From the NCBI GenBank assembly GCA_002365175.1, contig DEZK01000002.1, positions 170,328 to 234,327 on the forward strand: a DNA stretch of 64,000 nucleotides, given 5' to 3'. Both the position numbers and the translations under genes were made by a program. Numbering within the stretch: the stretch's first letter is position 1; each line of letters opens with the position of its first letter. This document shows, piece after piece, positions 9,612-18,782 of this stretch. Origin of the DNA: Raskinella chloraquaticus (SeqCode). Lineage in GTDB: Bacteria > Pseudomonadota > Alphaproteobacteria > Rhizobiales > UBA4765. The notes beneath the pieces were generated by a model, which made no database searches, was not told the origin of the DNA, and worked only from the letters and a program-made list of their open reading frames with translations.

Positions 9612-10015
9612 GACATGCGCTCAAGCCGCCCCTCCCGGGCAGCGTTGCGGTACTGAAGGGCGATCATCGTGCCTTTCAGCGGGCGCAGAATGGCAAGCGC
9701 CAGAAACGTCGCCAATGGCAGCCACAGCATGAGATGAACCCAGATGGGCGGATGATGGCGCAGCTCCAGCATGAGGGCGGAACCGATGACGATAAAGCCG
9801 ACGATCATCATGATGAAGACCGCTGGCCCATCGCCCGCATCAGCGAAATCAAACGACAATCCGCAGACCTCACAGCGCGGCTGGAGGGTAAGAAAGCCCG
9901 CAAACAGCTTGCCCTCACCGCAATGAGGACACGCGCCGGTGAGGCCAAGTGCTACGACCGGGCGCGCCGTCATGGGACGGGTCGGCGTTGCGGGAGCCGG
10001 ATCGACGATTGTCAT
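9608..10015 (-). CDS. DUF983 family zinc-ribbon membrane protein
   Basis: The protein has 135 residues from ATG 10015 (MTIVDPAPATP); a longer frame upstream lies in the ctaE-proximal spacer and is not credible. Residues 29-51 carry a CPHC...CEVC zinc-ribbon pattern (Cys29, 32, 48, 51), followed by two transmembrane helices around residues 60-85 and 92-112. DUF983 genes commonly sit between ctaE and SURF1 in alphaproteobacteria, and a role in oxidase biogenesis is inferred only from that position. It overlaps the SURF1 start by 4 bp. Confidence 0.93.
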   Translation of the reverse strand: MTIVDPAPATPTRPMTARPVVALGLTGACPHCGEGKLFAGFLTLQPRCEVCGLSFDFADAGDGPAVFIMMIVGFIVIGSALMLELRHHPPIWVHLMLWLPLATFLALAILRPLKGTMIALQYRNAAREGRLERMS

Positions 10016-10073
10016 GCCCGAACTCCGGTGCAAGGGGCAAGCGGCGCGCTGTGCGCCGCTCCATGGTGTGATG

Positions 10074-10937
10074 TCAATGGCCGGCTGCGACCGAGCTGCC
10101 GGAACCCCAGACATAGATGCAGGCGAAGAGGAACAGCCACACCACGTCGACAAAGTGCCAGTACCAGGCGGCGAATTCAAAGCCCAGATGCTGCTTGGAG
10201 GTCATCTGCCCAAGATAGGCACGCACCAGGCAGACAGCGAGGAAGATGGTGCCGATGAGGACGTGAAAGCCGTGAAAGCCGGTCGCCATGAAGAAGGTGG
10301 CGCCGTAGATGTTCCCGGAAAAGCCGAAATGCGCATGGCTGTATTCCACGGCCTGGAGGGTGGTGAAGAGCGCCCCGAGCGCCACCGTACACCACAGGCC
10401 CTGCTTGAGACTGGCGCGGTCATCTTCGAGAAGTGCGTGATGCGCCCAGGTGACGGTTGTTCCCGACAGCAGCAGGATCAACGTGTTGAGGAGCGGCAGG
10501 TGCCAGGGATCGAAGGTCTGGATGCCGTGGGGTGGCCAGGTGCCGCCCGTATGGGCAATGCGCGCCGTCATTTCAGCTTGGTCGGGATAGAAGGCAACAG
10601 CGAAATAAGCCCAGAACCAGGCAACGAAGAACATCACTTCAGAGGCGATGAAGAGGATCATGCCGTAGCGATGATGCAGCTGCACCACGGGCGTGTGGTG
10701 GCCCTCGCTCGTTGCCTCACGAATGACGTCCACCCACCAGCTGAACATCACATAGAGGATACCGAGAAGTCCGGCGAAGAACAGGAAACCGCCGGCGCTG
10801 AAGCCCAGCAATGTCAGTTTCTTCATCCACATGACGGCGCCTACCGCCATGACAAAAACGGCGCCGGAGCCAACAAGCGGCCACGGACTTGGCGCGACGA
10901 GGTGGTAGTCGTGGTTGACGGCGTGGGTGTCGGCCAT
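10074..10937 (-). CDS. ctaE: Cytochrome c oxidase subunit III
   Basis: The 287-residue integral membrane protein is subunit III of the aa3-type oxidase. It has seven hydrophobic helices. Diagnostic segments are the N-terminal HDYHLVAPSPWPL, IASEVMFFVAWFWAYF, GTTVTWAHHALLE, ATGFHGFHVLIGTIFL and the C-terminal AAWYWHFVDVVWLFLF. Subunit III stabilises the catalytic core and supports proton uptake. It follows ctaG by 31 bp, so the order is that of the usual assembly-plus-structural operon. Confidence 0.98.
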   Translation of the reverse strand: MADTHAVNHDYHLVAPSPWPLVGSGAVFVMAVGAVMWMKKLTLLGFSAGGFLFFAGLLGILYVMFSWWVDVIREATSEGHHTPVVQLHHRYGMILFIASEVMFFVAWFWAYFAVAFYPDQAEMTARIAHTGGTWPPHGIQTFDPWHLPLLNTLILLLSGTTVTWAHHALLEDDRASLKQGLWCTVALGALFTTLQAVEYSHAHFGFSGNIYGATFFMATGFHGFHVLIGTIFLAVCLVRAYLGQMTSKQHLGFEFAAWYWHFVDVVWLFLFACIYVWGSGSSVAAGH

Positions 10938-10968
10938 GGTCAGTCAGCTCCCCTAGGAAAGGCCACGC

Positions 10969-11592
10969 TCACGGCGCCGGCGCGGCTTGGGCAGGTAATG
11001 CCGAAGAGCGCACCGGCTGGCGGGCGGGAAAGAATGTATAGGACAAAGTGATGGTGTCGAGCGAGGCAAGATTTATATCCCCTGCCAGCTCCGGATCGAC
11101 ATAGAAACTGACCGTCAGCTCGGCGCTTTCATACGGCCCGAGCTTTTGCTCGGTGAAGCAGAAACACTCGACCTTGAAGAAGAAAGCGCCGCTCTGCGGC
11201 GGGGCGACGTTATAGGATGCGGTGCCCACCGTATCGCGCGCCGACAGGTTGGTGGCGCGATAGGTTGCCAGAAACGGCTCGCCGACGCGCAGGACGGTTG
11301 GCGTCGTCACCGCTTCAAAACGCCAGGGAAGGCCCGAAGCGACGTTGGCATCAAAGCGCATTGTGATATCGCGGAGGACGCCGGCCTTGCCCGATGAGGG
11401 AAGCGTTGCGGCGATCTGCGGCGTGCCGCCAAGCCCCGTTGCCCGGCAAAAGAGGTCGTAAAGCGGCACCGCTGCATAAGCCAGACCGAACATGCTGGCA
11501 AGGAACAGGGTGCATATCAGAGCAACGCGGCGATGCTGGCGGACCAGATCAGTTGGCACGGCGGGGGCGTGATTGGACAGGTCGTTTGCCAT
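10969..11592 (-). CDS. ctaG: Cytochrome c oxidase assembly protein CtaG (Cox11 type)
   Basis: The 207-residue protein has one N-terminal transmembrane helix (about residues 25-45) and a periplasmic immunoglobulin-like domain. The copper-binding CxC is visible in KVECFCFTEQKL, and it is followed by the conserved VSFYVDPEL. Cox11 proteins deliver copper to the CuB site of subunit I. The gene starts 3 bp downstream of the small CoxF-like gene and precedes ctaE, as expected. Together with the SCO gene at about 59 kb, both oxidase copper-insertion routes are represented in the window. Confidence 0.97.
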   Translation of the reverse strand: MANDLSNHAPAVPTDLVRQHRRVALICTLFLASMFGLAYAAVPLYDLFCRATGLGGTPQIAATLPSSGKAGVLRDITMRFDANVASGLPWRFEAVTTPTVLRVGEPFLATYRATNLSARDTVGTASYNVAPPQSGAFFFKVECFCFTEQKLGPYESAELTVSFYVDPELAGDINLASLDTITLSYTFFPARQPVRSSALPAQAAPAP

Positions 11593-11595
11593 CGC

Positions 11596-11745
11596 TCAGA
11601 TCGCCCGGTTGAGCAGGGGCACGCCCTTGACGAGCGTGATGATGAAAAACAGGATGACGAGCGACACCAGACTGAACGCAAGCGCCATGTTGCGCTGGCG
11701 CAGGCGGCGCGCGCTTTCTTCCGGCGAGAGCGGCTGGCGCGCCAT
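11596..11745 (-). CDS. CoxF-like small single-helix protein
   Basis: A 49-residue protein starting MARQPLSPEES has a basic N-terminal half (ARRLRQRN) and one transmembrane helix (about residues 19-39), then KGVPLLNRAI. A tiny protein of this shape between ctaB and ctaG is characteristic of alphaproteobacterial oxidase operons and is usually called CoxF. Its ATG overlaps the last base of the ctaB stop (TGATG), which supports translation. The exact function is unknown; an accessory role in oxidase assembly is inferred from position. Confidence 0.85.
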   Translation of the reverse strand: MARQPLSPEESARRLRQRNMALAFSLVSLVILFFIITLVKGVPLLNRAI

Positions 11746-12725
11746 CAACCGGCCATCCAGCCGGCAAGTGGCGCCATCAGCGGGGACACGCCGCTGATAT
11801 GCTCGACCAGCAACAGCACGAAGAGCAAAAAGAGGTGAAGGATCGACAGCGCGAAGAGCTGGCGGGCGGCCTGCTCGGCCTTCCCGCCTTGCCGCAGCCG
11901 GTAAACGCGCCACGCTCCCACACCAAAACACAGAGCCAGCAGCATGGCGATACCACCATAAAGCAGCCCGGCAAAGCCGCAGGTCACCGGCAACAGCGTC
12001 GCAGGCAGATAAAACGCGCTGTAGACGATGATCTGGCGACGCGTCTCGTCGCTGCCGGCAACAACCGGCAGCATGGGTACGCCGGCACGGGCGTAATCGT
12101 CGGATTTATAGAGGGCGAGTGCCCAGAAATGCGGTGGCGTCCACAGGAAGATGATGAGAAAGAGGATGACCGGCGGCAGTGACAGATCGCCCGTCATGGC
12201 TGCCCAGGCGACCACCGGCGGCATGGCGCCGGCAGCTCCGCCGATGACGATGTTGAGTGGTGTCGTGCGCTTCAGCCACTGCGTGTAAACGACGGCATAG
12301 AAAAAGATCGTAAAGGCCAGCAGAGCAGCGGCGAGCCAATTGGCAACGAGACCAAGAACCAGCACCGAACCCGCCGACAGCATGATACCGAAGGTGAGCG
12401 CTTCATCATGGGTGATGGCGCCACGGGGCAGCGGCCGGCCGCGGGTGCGCGTCATCAGCGCATCGATGTCGGATTCAAACCACATATTGAGCGCGCCCGA
12501 GGCGCCGGCGCCTATCGCAATCATCGCCAGCGCGATCACGGCAAGTGCTGCGTGGATATGGGTTGGTGCCATCACCATGCCAACAAGGGCGGTAAAGACG
12601 ACCAGCGACATGACGCGCGGCTTCAGAAGCGCGATGTAGTCGCTGACCATCGCATCGCTCACGGCAATGCCGGCGGCAGGGCTGCCGCCACCAGGCACCG
12701 CATCGCTATCGGCGATGTAGGTCAT
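11745..12725 (-). CDS. ctaB: Protoheme IX farnesyltransferase (heme O synthase)
   Basis: This 326-residue UbiA-superfamily membrane enzyme adds a farnesyl group to protoheme to make heme O, the precursor of heme a. The two prenyl-diphosphate binding regions are visible: ALNMWFESDIDALMTRTRGR (first Asp-rich motif) and the later YKSDDYARAGVPMLPVV. About eight to nine hydrophobic helices follow each other as in the family. It lies between ctaD (39-bp gap) and the CoxF-like gene (1-bp overlap), which matches its oxidase-maturation role. Confidence 0.97.
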   Translation of the reverse strand: MTYIADSDAVPGGGSPAAGIAVSDAMVSDYIALLKPRVMSLVVFTALVGMVMAPTHIHAALAVIALAMIAIGAGASGALNMWFESDIDALMTRTRGRPLPRGAITHDEALTFGIMLSAGSVLVLGLVANWLAAALLAFTIFFYAVVYTQWLKRTTPLNIVIGGAAGAMPPVVAWAAMTGDLSLPPVILFLIIFLWTPPHFWALALYKSDDYARAGVPMLPVVAGSDETRRQIIVYSAFYLPATLLPVTCGFAGLLYGGIAMLLALCFGVGAWRVYRLRQGGKAEQAARQLFALSILHLFLLFVLLLVEHISGVSPLMAPLAGWMAG

Positions 12726-12764
12726 GACCTTCCAGACCGGGCGCCCTCTCAGGCGCCCGTCCCC

Positions 12765-14375
12765 TCATTTGATGCGTGGCAAGGTGCCGAACTGATGGAA
12801 TGGCGGCGGTGAGGGCAGCGTCCACTCGAGCGTGGTCGCGCCTTCCCCCCAGGGATTGTCACCAACCCGGCGCCTGGCGGAAAACGCCTCCACCATGCAC
12901 CAGGCAAAGGCCAGCATGCCGGCAATGACAATGAAGAAGCCGGCGGACGACACAAAATTCCAGTAAGCGAAGGCGTCCGGGTAATCAGCATAACGGCGCG
13001 GCATGCCCTGGAGACCGAGGAAATGCTGCGGGAAGAAGATGACGTTGGCGCCGACGAAGAACAACCAGAAATGCAGATTGGCGATCTTCTCGTTGTAGGA
13101 ATAGCCAAACATCTTCGGGAACCAGTAATACCAGCCAGCAAAGACACCGAAGACGGCGCCCAGCGACAGCACATAATGGAAATGCGCCACGACGTAATAG
13201 GTCGCGTGCAACACGCGATCAATGCCGGCATTGGCGAGCACCACGCCGGTGACGCCACCCACCGTGAACAGGAAGATGAAGCCGATTGCCCATAACATCG
13301 GGGTGCGGAATTCGATGGAGCCGCCCCACATGGTGGCGATCCATGAGAATATCTTCACGCCGGTTGGCACGGCGATGACCATGGTGGCGAAAACGAAATA
13401 AGCCTGCGTGTCGACATCAAGCCCCACCGTATACATGTGGTGCGCCCACACCACGAAGCCGACAACGCCGATCGCCACCATCGCATAGGCCATCCCCAGA
13501 TAGCCGAAGATCGGCTTCTTCGAGAAGGTCGAGATGATGTGACTGATGATGCCGAAGGCCGGCAGGATGAGGATGTAGACTTCCGGATGACCGAAGAACC
13601 AGAAGAGATGCTGGAAGAGCAACGGGTCGCCGCCGCCTTCGGGCACGAAGAAGGTGGTGCCGAAATTGCGGTCGGTCAGAAGCATGGTGATGGCGCCGGC
13701 CAGAACCGGCAGCGACAGCAGCAGAAGGAAGGCGGTGATGAGAATCGCCCAGGCGAAAAGCGGCATCTTGTGCAGCGTCATGCCGGGCGCACGCATATTG
13801 AAGATGGTGGTGATGAAGTTGATGGCGCCGAGGATCGACGAGGCGCCGGCAATATGAAGCGACAGGATGAGGAAATCCATCGCCGGGCCGACATGGCCGC
13901 CCGCCTGACCGCCCGACAACGGCGCATAGAACGTCCAGCCGGCACCAACACCCAGGCCACCTGTCGGGCCTTCGACAAACATCGAAATCAGCGCAAGCGC
14001 AAATGATGGCGGCAGCAGCCAGAAGGAGATGTTGTTGAGGCGCGGGAAGGCCATATCCGGGGCGCCGATCATCAGCGGCACGAAGAAATTGGCGAAACCG
14101 CCGATAAACGCCGGCATCACCATGAAGAAGATCATGATGAGCCCGTGATAGGTGGTGAAGACGTTGAAGTCGTGGGCGTCCTTGAAGATCTGCAAGCCTG
14201 GATGCATCAGTTCGAGGCGGATACCGCCCGACAATATCCCGCCAACCACACCGGCGAACATGGCAAACCACAAATAAAGCAGGCCGATATCCTTGTGATT
14301 GGTCGAAAACAGATAGCGCGCCAACCCCGTTGGATGGTGGTCGTGGGCGTCATGGGCTTCAGCAGCACTTGCCAT
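12765..14375 (-). CDS. ctaD: Cytochrome c oxidase subunit I
   Basis: The 536-residue catalytic subunit of an aa3-type oxidase is present at full length. It has about twelve helices and all key segments: the heme a region FTTYHGLIMIFFMVMP, the CuB and cross-linked Tyr motif FFGHPEVYILILPAFG, the HH pair in VWAHHMYTVGLD, and the heme ligands in TYYVVAHFHYVLSLGAVF. The PEVY motif identifies an A-type proton-pumping oxidase. It follows ctaC by 50 bp and is the second gene of the operon. Confidence 0.99.
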   Translation of the reverse strand: MASAAEAHDAHDHHPTGLARYLFSTNHKDIGLLYLWFAMFAGVVGGILSGGIRLELMHPGLQIFKDAHDFNVFTTYHGLIMIFFMVMPAFIGGFANFFVPLMIGAPDMAFPRLNNISFWLLPPSFALALISMFVEGPTGGLGVGAGWTFYAPLSGGQAGGHVGPAMDFLILSLHIAGASSILGAINFITTIFNMRAPGMTLHKMPLFAWAILITAFLLLLSLPVLAGAITMLLTDRNFGTTFFVPEGGGDPLLFQHLFWFFGHPEVYILILPAFGIISHIISTFSKKPIFGYLGMAYAMVAIGVVGFVVWAHHMYTVGLDVDTQAYFVFATMVIAVPTGVKIFSWIATMWGGSIEFRTPMLWAIGFIFLFTVGGVTGVVLANAGIDRVLHATYYVVAHFHYVLSLGAVFGVFAGWYYWFPKMFGYSYNEKIANLHFWLFFVGANVIFFPQHFLGLQGMPRRYADYPDAFAYWNFVSSAGFFIVIAGMLAFAWCMVEAFSARRRVGDNPWGEGATTLEWTLPSPPPFHQFGTLPRIK

Positions 14376-14425
14376 TCTAGCTTCTCCTGAGGCGCCTCGC
14401 GGACCCCTCTAACCGATTAAATCCG

Positions 14426-15262
14426 TCAGCGACCAGCCTGCTGGGCGTTTGCCACGTCCAGCGATTGACTGGCTGCAAATTTCTTCTTGGCGCCATCAAC
14501 CCAGGCGGCAAATTCAGCCTCGGGCAACGCTCTGACCGCGATCGGCATGGACGAATGATCCTTGCCGCACAATTCGTTGCATTGTCCGTAATAGACACCC
14601 GGGCGCTCGACCTTGAACCAGGCTTCGTTCAGACGTCCAGGAACGGCCGTGACCTGCACGCCGAAGGAGGGAACGAAAAAGGCGTGGAGCACATCCTGCG
14701 CGGTAACCTGCAGACGGACCACCTTGCCGACCGGCACGACCATTTCATTGTCGACAGCCAGCAGACGCGGCTGATTGACCGGGTCTTTGCGGTCCTTGTC
14801 CTGCACAACATAGCTGTCAAAGGCAAAATTGCCGTGATCAGGATAGGCATATCCCCAATACCATTGATAGCCGATCGCCTTGACGGTCAGATCAGCCTTC
14901 GGTATCGTCTGCTGTTCGTAGAGCAATTTGAAGGAGGGAATGGCGATAACGATGAGAATGATGATCGGCGCCAGCGTCCACACCACCTCGATGACAACGT
15001 TGTGTGTCGTCTTGCTCGGGACAGGGTTGGCGGAGGCACGGAAGCGGATGGCGCAATAGGCAAGCAGCGCCAGAACCAGCAAGGTGACGGCAGTGATGAT
15101 GGGGATCAGGATGGACGAGTGAAACCAGGCGATATCGCTGGCGACCTGGGTGGCGGCCGCCTGCAGATTATAGCCGGCGGACACCGGCTGTGCAGCATGC
15201 GCCGTGTCACCTGATGCTGCTGCCAGCGCTGCGACGCCCAGAGCGATAAAACGACGAAGCAT
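14426..15262 (-). CDS. ctaC: Cytochrome c oxidase subunit II
   Basis: The 278-residue protein starts at ATG 15262 (MLRRFIALG) with a signal peptide ending near AHAAQPVS; an upstream TTG at 15322 is rejected because it would bury the signal. Two transmembrane helices (about 45-65 and 85-105) lead to a periplasmic cupredoxin domain. The CuA site is intact: the upstream His in HAFFVPSFG and then QCNELCGKDHSSMP. It is the first gene of the oxidase operon, and the 463-bp region upstream presumably holds the promoter. Confidence 0.97.
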   Translation of the reverse strand: MLRRFIALGVAALAAASGDTAHAAQPVSAGYNLQAAATQVASDIAWFHSSILIPIITAVTLLVLALLAYCAIRFRASANPVPSKTTHNVVIEVVWTLAPIIILIVIAIPSFKLLYEQQTIPKADLTVKAIGYQWYWGYAYPDHGNFAFDSYVVQDKDRKDPVNQPRLLAVDNEMVVPVGKVVRLQVTAQDVLHAFFVPSFGVQVTAVPGRLNEAWFKVERPGVYYGQCNELCGKDHSSMPIAVRALPEAEFAAWVDGAKKKFAASQSLDVANAQQAGR

Positions 15263-15725
15263 GATCCAGCCCTTCCAAAACGGTTCATTGCGGGCATCCG
15301 GGCGATGCGCTGCACCCGACAAAAGCCCAATTCTCCTCTGCGCCTACACCAGCCGGGCCATTGTCTCAAGCCCTTGTGACCGGCGCTGACAATTCCACCA
15401 CACCATAAGATCACACGACGGAGGGAAACGCATCAGTCCGCATTTCCAGATTCATATGATTTTTTAATCCAACCAGCCATGAAAGCGCTCAAATTGCCGG
15501 GAAAACAAGTAGGAGGCGCGAGGTTGGCCTGCGGCAATTGCGCGCGAGAATTACCATATTCGACCAAAGTATTTATCTTTACCTGTACCGGCCTGTGGTG
15601 CCATCAGGGGCCTGCATGCGAGGATTTGGCGAGCTGGTGGTGTGGCCACTTGACTTGCCTTGGGCCAATGTTACGCCGCATCGCTTGGCGCGCAGGCAGG
15701 CGGGACGAATCAGGGAGACCCGACG
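15263..15725. other. Divergent intergenic region between ctaC and ialB
   Basis: This 463-bp stretch separates leftward ctaC from the rightward ialB-tldD genes. No open frame here has the codon pattern of a gene. Part of it (about 15440-15480 and 15545-15590) is locally AT-rich and is the most likely place for the oxidase promoter. On the plus strand a TTGACT near 15651 with a poor -10 match, and a GGGAG Shine-Dalgarno just before 15726, are the only signals I can point to for ialB. Confidence 0.6.
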
Positions 15726-16364
15726 ATGACAGGTGGTTTAGTCGTGTGCGCCGGCGGTATGGCGCGATACCGTGCGTGCGCAGCGGTGGCGCTGCTCGTG
15801 CTGGCGCTGTCAGGCGTCCTCATCTTCGTGCCGCATGGCGCGTCCGCCCAGCAGCCCAAGGCGCCAACCGCGCCGGCAGCCCCGCTCACGCCGCCCCAGG
15901 TCGCGCCCTCGCAGCCTGCCCCTGCCGCGCCCACCAACAGCGCCATTCGCGCCACGTACGGGGCGTGGCAATTGCGCTGCGAGACGCTGCCCGGCGCCCA
16001 GAGCGAGCAGTGCGCGCTCGTGCAGACCGTATCGGCAAGCGACCGGCAGAATGTCGGCCTGCTCATTCTCGCCTTTCGTACCGCCGACAAGAAGGCGAGC
16101 CTGCTCAGGGTGATTGCGCCACTCGGTGTGTTGCTGACCAGCGGGCTTGGCCTGCGCATTGACGATGTGAATGTTGGCGCTACTGATTTCGTGCGCTGTC
16201 TGCCCAATGGCTGCGTGGCCGAAGCCCGGTTGACTGACGAATTGTTGGGCAAGCTGAAAGCGGGAAAAGCAGCCACTTTCATTATTTTCCAAACGCCAGA
16301 GGAAGGGGTCGGCGTCCCGGTTTCGCTTGAGGGTTTTGCAACCGGCTATGATGCCCTCAAATGA
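15726..16364 (+). CDS. Invasion-associated locus B (IalB) family protein
   Basis: The 212-residue protein has a signal peptide ending at about residue 40 (HGASA before QQPKAP), a Pro/Ala-rich linker (about 42-75), and the IalB domain. The domain shows YGAWQLRCETLPG, a second Cys in SEQCALVQ, then LGVLLTSGLGLRIDD and the pair RCLPNGCVAEARL. These four cysteines probably form two disulfides in the periplasm. IalB was named from Bartonella invasion, but the family is common in free-living Rhizobiales, where its role is not established. Its stop overlaps the start of the metallophosphoesterase gene (ATGA). Confidence 0.93.
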   Translation: MTGGLVVCAGGMARYRACAAVALLVLALSGVLIFVPHGASAQQPKAPTAPAAPLTPPQVAPSQPAPAAPTNSAIRATYGAWQLRCETLPGAQSEQCALVQTVSASDRQNVGLLILAFRTADKKASLLRVIAPLGVLLTSGLGLRIDDVNVGATDFVRCLPNGCVAEARLTDELLGKLKAGKAATFIIFQTPEEGVGVPVSLEGFATGYDALK

Positions 16365-17353
16365 CGATTGCCGAACCCCACGCGCCAGAATTCGCGGCCG
16401 GGCGTGCCTGCCCGCTGGACTATCTGACGCCGCTCACCAGCTTCCGGCGCGCGGCTGATATCAAGGCGTCGACGGTTTACGTCGTGGGCGGGCTTTATGG
16501 CAATATCTTCGCACTCGATGCGGTGGAAGCGCTTGCCACCCGGGAGCCCGGCGCAAAGCTTGTCTTCAACGGCGATTGCCACTGGTTTGACCGCGACCTG
16601 GCACTTTTCTCCACGATCGAACAAAGGCTGGCGCCCTATCTGCTTCTGCGCGGCAATGTCGAAACCGAGATCAGCCGTGATCGCGATATCGGCGCCGGCT
16701 GCGGGTGTGCCTATCCAACGAATGTCGATCAGGGCATCGTTGATCGCTCCAACCGCATTCTTGCAAGCCTTGCGGTCATGCTTGCTGACCAGCCGGCATT
16801 GCGGGCCCGTCTGGCGTCCCGTCCGGCGACCGCCATCGCCGATATCGGCGGCACGCGGGTTGGTATCGTTCATGGCGATGCTCATTCTCTTGCCGGCTGG
16901 AGTTTTGACCGCGGACCGCTGGACGATCCGGCGATGGATCAGGACCGCCGGACCATCCAGGAGGAAACCGGGATTTCCATTTTCGCCAGCACGCATACAT
17001 GCACAGCTGTGATGCGTCATTTTTCCGGCTTCGGGGGCGCCATGACGATTGCCAATAATGGCGGCGCCGGCCTGCCTAATTTTGGCGGTTCGCGGTATGG
17101 TCTCGTCACCCGGCTGTCGATCCGTCCGGCGCCGTTCGATACGTTGTACGGGGTTTGCCACGGCAACCTCCATATCGATGCCGTGGCGCTCGCTTATGAT
17201 CACGCCGCCTTTCTGGCGCAGTTTGACCAGCTATGGCCGGCAGGATCAGATGCAGCCCTGTCCTATCGCCAGCGTATCCTCGGCGATATGGCGCACAGCG
17301 TGGCCGATGCCGCACCGCTTTCTGCAACCGCAAGGACACATGCCCGTGGATGA
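16361..17353 (+). CDS. Metallophosphoesterase-family protein with altered metal ligands
   Basis: This 330-residue protein follows the calcineurin-like phosphoesterase fold. Motif II is GDCHWFD (71-77), motif III GNVE (98-101) and motif IV VHGDAH (His171). Motif I, normally GDxHGN, reads GGLYGN (43-48), so both metal ligands are replaced by Gly44 and Tyr46. Motif V, normally GHTH, reads THTC (211-214). Metal binding is therefore expected to differ from the canonical two-metal site, or be lost. The gene overlaps ialB by 4 bp and tldD by 14 bp, so the three are probably co-translated. No substrate can be inferred. Confidence 0.82.
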   Translation: MTIAEPHAPEFAAGRACPLDYLTPLTSFRRAADIKASTVYVVGGLYGNIFALDAVEALATREPGAKLVFNGDCHWFDRDLALFSTIEQRLAPYLLLRGNVETEISRDRDIGAGCGCAYPTNVDQGIVDRSNRILASLAVMLADQPALRARLASRPATAIADIGGTRVGIVHGDAHSLAGWSFDRGPLDDPAMDQDRRTIQEETGISIFASTHTCTAVMRHFSGFGGAMTIANNGGAGLPNFGGSRYGLVTRLSIRPAPFDTLYGVCHGNLHIDAVALAYDHAAFLAQFDQLWPAGSDAALSYRQRILGDMAHSVADAAPLSATARTHARG

Positions 17354-18770
17354 TGCCGCACCTGTTTCCCTGCTCGCCGCACATGGCCTTGATGCAGAAG
17401 AGGCCAGACGATTGATTGCACCAGCCTTTGTTGGCGCCGATGATGGTGAACTCTTTATCGAACGTCAGCTCAGTGAGATGCTCGGCTTTGACAATGGCCG
17501 GCTGAAAACCGCCAATTTCGACAGCAGCCAGGGCTTTGGCTTGCGGGCGGTGAGCGGCGAGATTGCCGGTTACGCCCATTCGACCGAGATATCGCATGCA
17601 GCACTTGGGCGCGCGGTCGTTGCCGTTTCGAATGTGACGCGCGGGCGCAGCGGTGCCATGGCGCCGGCGCCGACGCGCCGCAATGAGGCGCTTTACGGAA
17701 CGGAAAATCCCATCGACAAGCCGGCCTTTGGCGAGAAGGTGGCGCTGTTGCAGCAAATCGATGCTTATGCGCGCCAGCAGGACAGCCGGGTCATTCAGGT
17801 CAGCGTCTCGCTGGGTGCGAGCTGGCAGCATATCGAAATCCTGCGGGCCGATGGCTGGCGCCAGCACGATATCCGTCCCCTCACCCGCCTCAACGTCGCG
17901 GTGGTGGTGGAGGAAGGCGGGCGGCGCGAGAGCGGCAGTTTTGGCATGGGCGGGCGGTGTGGCTACGGCGAATTCATCAGCCAGACCGCGTGGCAGGACG
18001 CAGTCGGCGAGGCACTCCGCCAGGCCCTCGTCAATCTGCGCTCGGTTCCAGCACCTGCCGGGGAATTCGACGTCGTGCTCGGGCCGGGATGGCCGGGCGT
18101 GATGCTGCACGAAGCGGTCGGGCATGGGCTTGAAGGCGATTTCAACCGCAAAAAGACATCGGCCTTTTCCGGCCTGATGGGCGAGCGTGTCGCCGCCAGA
18201 GGCGTGACGGTTGTCGATGACGGGACCATCGCCGGGCGGCGCGGCTCGCTCACGATTGATGATGAGGGAACACCGACGCGGCGCACCGTTCTGATCGATG
18301 ACGGCATTCTTGTCGGCTACATGCAGGACCGCCAGAACGCCCGGCTGATGGGGACGGTGTCGACTGGCAATGGCAGGCGCGAAAGCCATGCCCATCTGCC
18401 GATGCCGCGCATGACCAACACCTTCATGCTGGCCGGCGCCCATGAACCCGATGAGATCATCGCCAGTGTCAGGAACGGCGTTTATGCGGTCAGCTTCGGC
18501 GGCGGCCAGGTTGATATCACCTCCGGCAAATACGTCTTCCAGTGCACCGAAGCCTATCGCATCGAGAACGGGCGCATCGGTGCGCCGCTCAAGGGCGCCA
18601 TGCTGATCGGTGACGGGCCAAACGATCTCAAGCGCATCACCATGGTCGGCCATGATCTGGCGCTTGACCGCGGCATCGGCACATGTGGCAAGGCCGGCCA
18701 GGGCGTACCGGTCGGCGTCGGCCAGCCGACCTTGAAGATGGAAGGCGTGACCGTTGGCGGAACGGGATGA
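17340..18770 (+). CDS. tldD: TldD metalloprotease subunit
   Basis: The 476-residue protein starts at ATG 17340 (MPVDDAAPV), inside the 3' end of the preceding gene; earlier in-frame starts read through the other frame of that gene and are rejected. The zinc site HExxxH is present in MLHEAVGHGLEGDF, and the C-terminal GGGQVDITSGKYVFQ and GIGTCGKAGQGVPV are typical of TldD. TldD pairs with TldE (PmbA) to form a protease that trims unfolded or modified peptides, including microcin B17 and CcdA in E. coli. Its likely partner is encoded at 30697-32061, not next to it. Confidence 0.97.
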   Translation: MPVDDAAPVSLLAAHGLDAEEARRLIAPAFVGADDGELFIERQLSEMLGFDNGRLKTANFDSSQGFGLRAVSGEIAGYAHSTEISHAALGRAVVAVSNVTRGRSGAMAPAPTRRNEALYGTENPIDKPAFGEKVALLQQIDAYARQQDSRVIQVSVSLGASWQHIEILRADGWRQHDIRPLTRLNVAVVVEEGGRRESGSFGMGGRCGYGEFISQTAWQDAVGEALRQALVNLRSVPAPAGEFDVVLGPGWPGVMLHEAVGHGLEGDFNRKKTSAFSGLMGERVAARGVTVVDDGTIAGRRGSLTIDDEGTPTRRTVLIDDGILVGYMQDRQNARLMGTVSTGNGRRESHAHLPMPRMTNTFMLAGAHEPDEIIASVRNGVYAVSFGGGQVDITSGKYVFQCTEAYRIENGRIGAPLKGAMLIGDGPNDLKRITMVGHDLALDRGIGTCGKAGQGVPVGVGQPTLKMEGVTVGGTG

Positions 18771-18782
18771 TGGTGGCCGAAG

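Noticed and set aside
13417..14271. A 284-codon frame on the same strand as ctaD in another phase
   Set aside because: It is a shadow of ctaD, whose protein has every conserved ligand.
17106..18653. A 515-codon open frame on the minus strand
   Set aside because: It is wholly antisense to tldD, whose HExxxH motif and full length identify the real gene.
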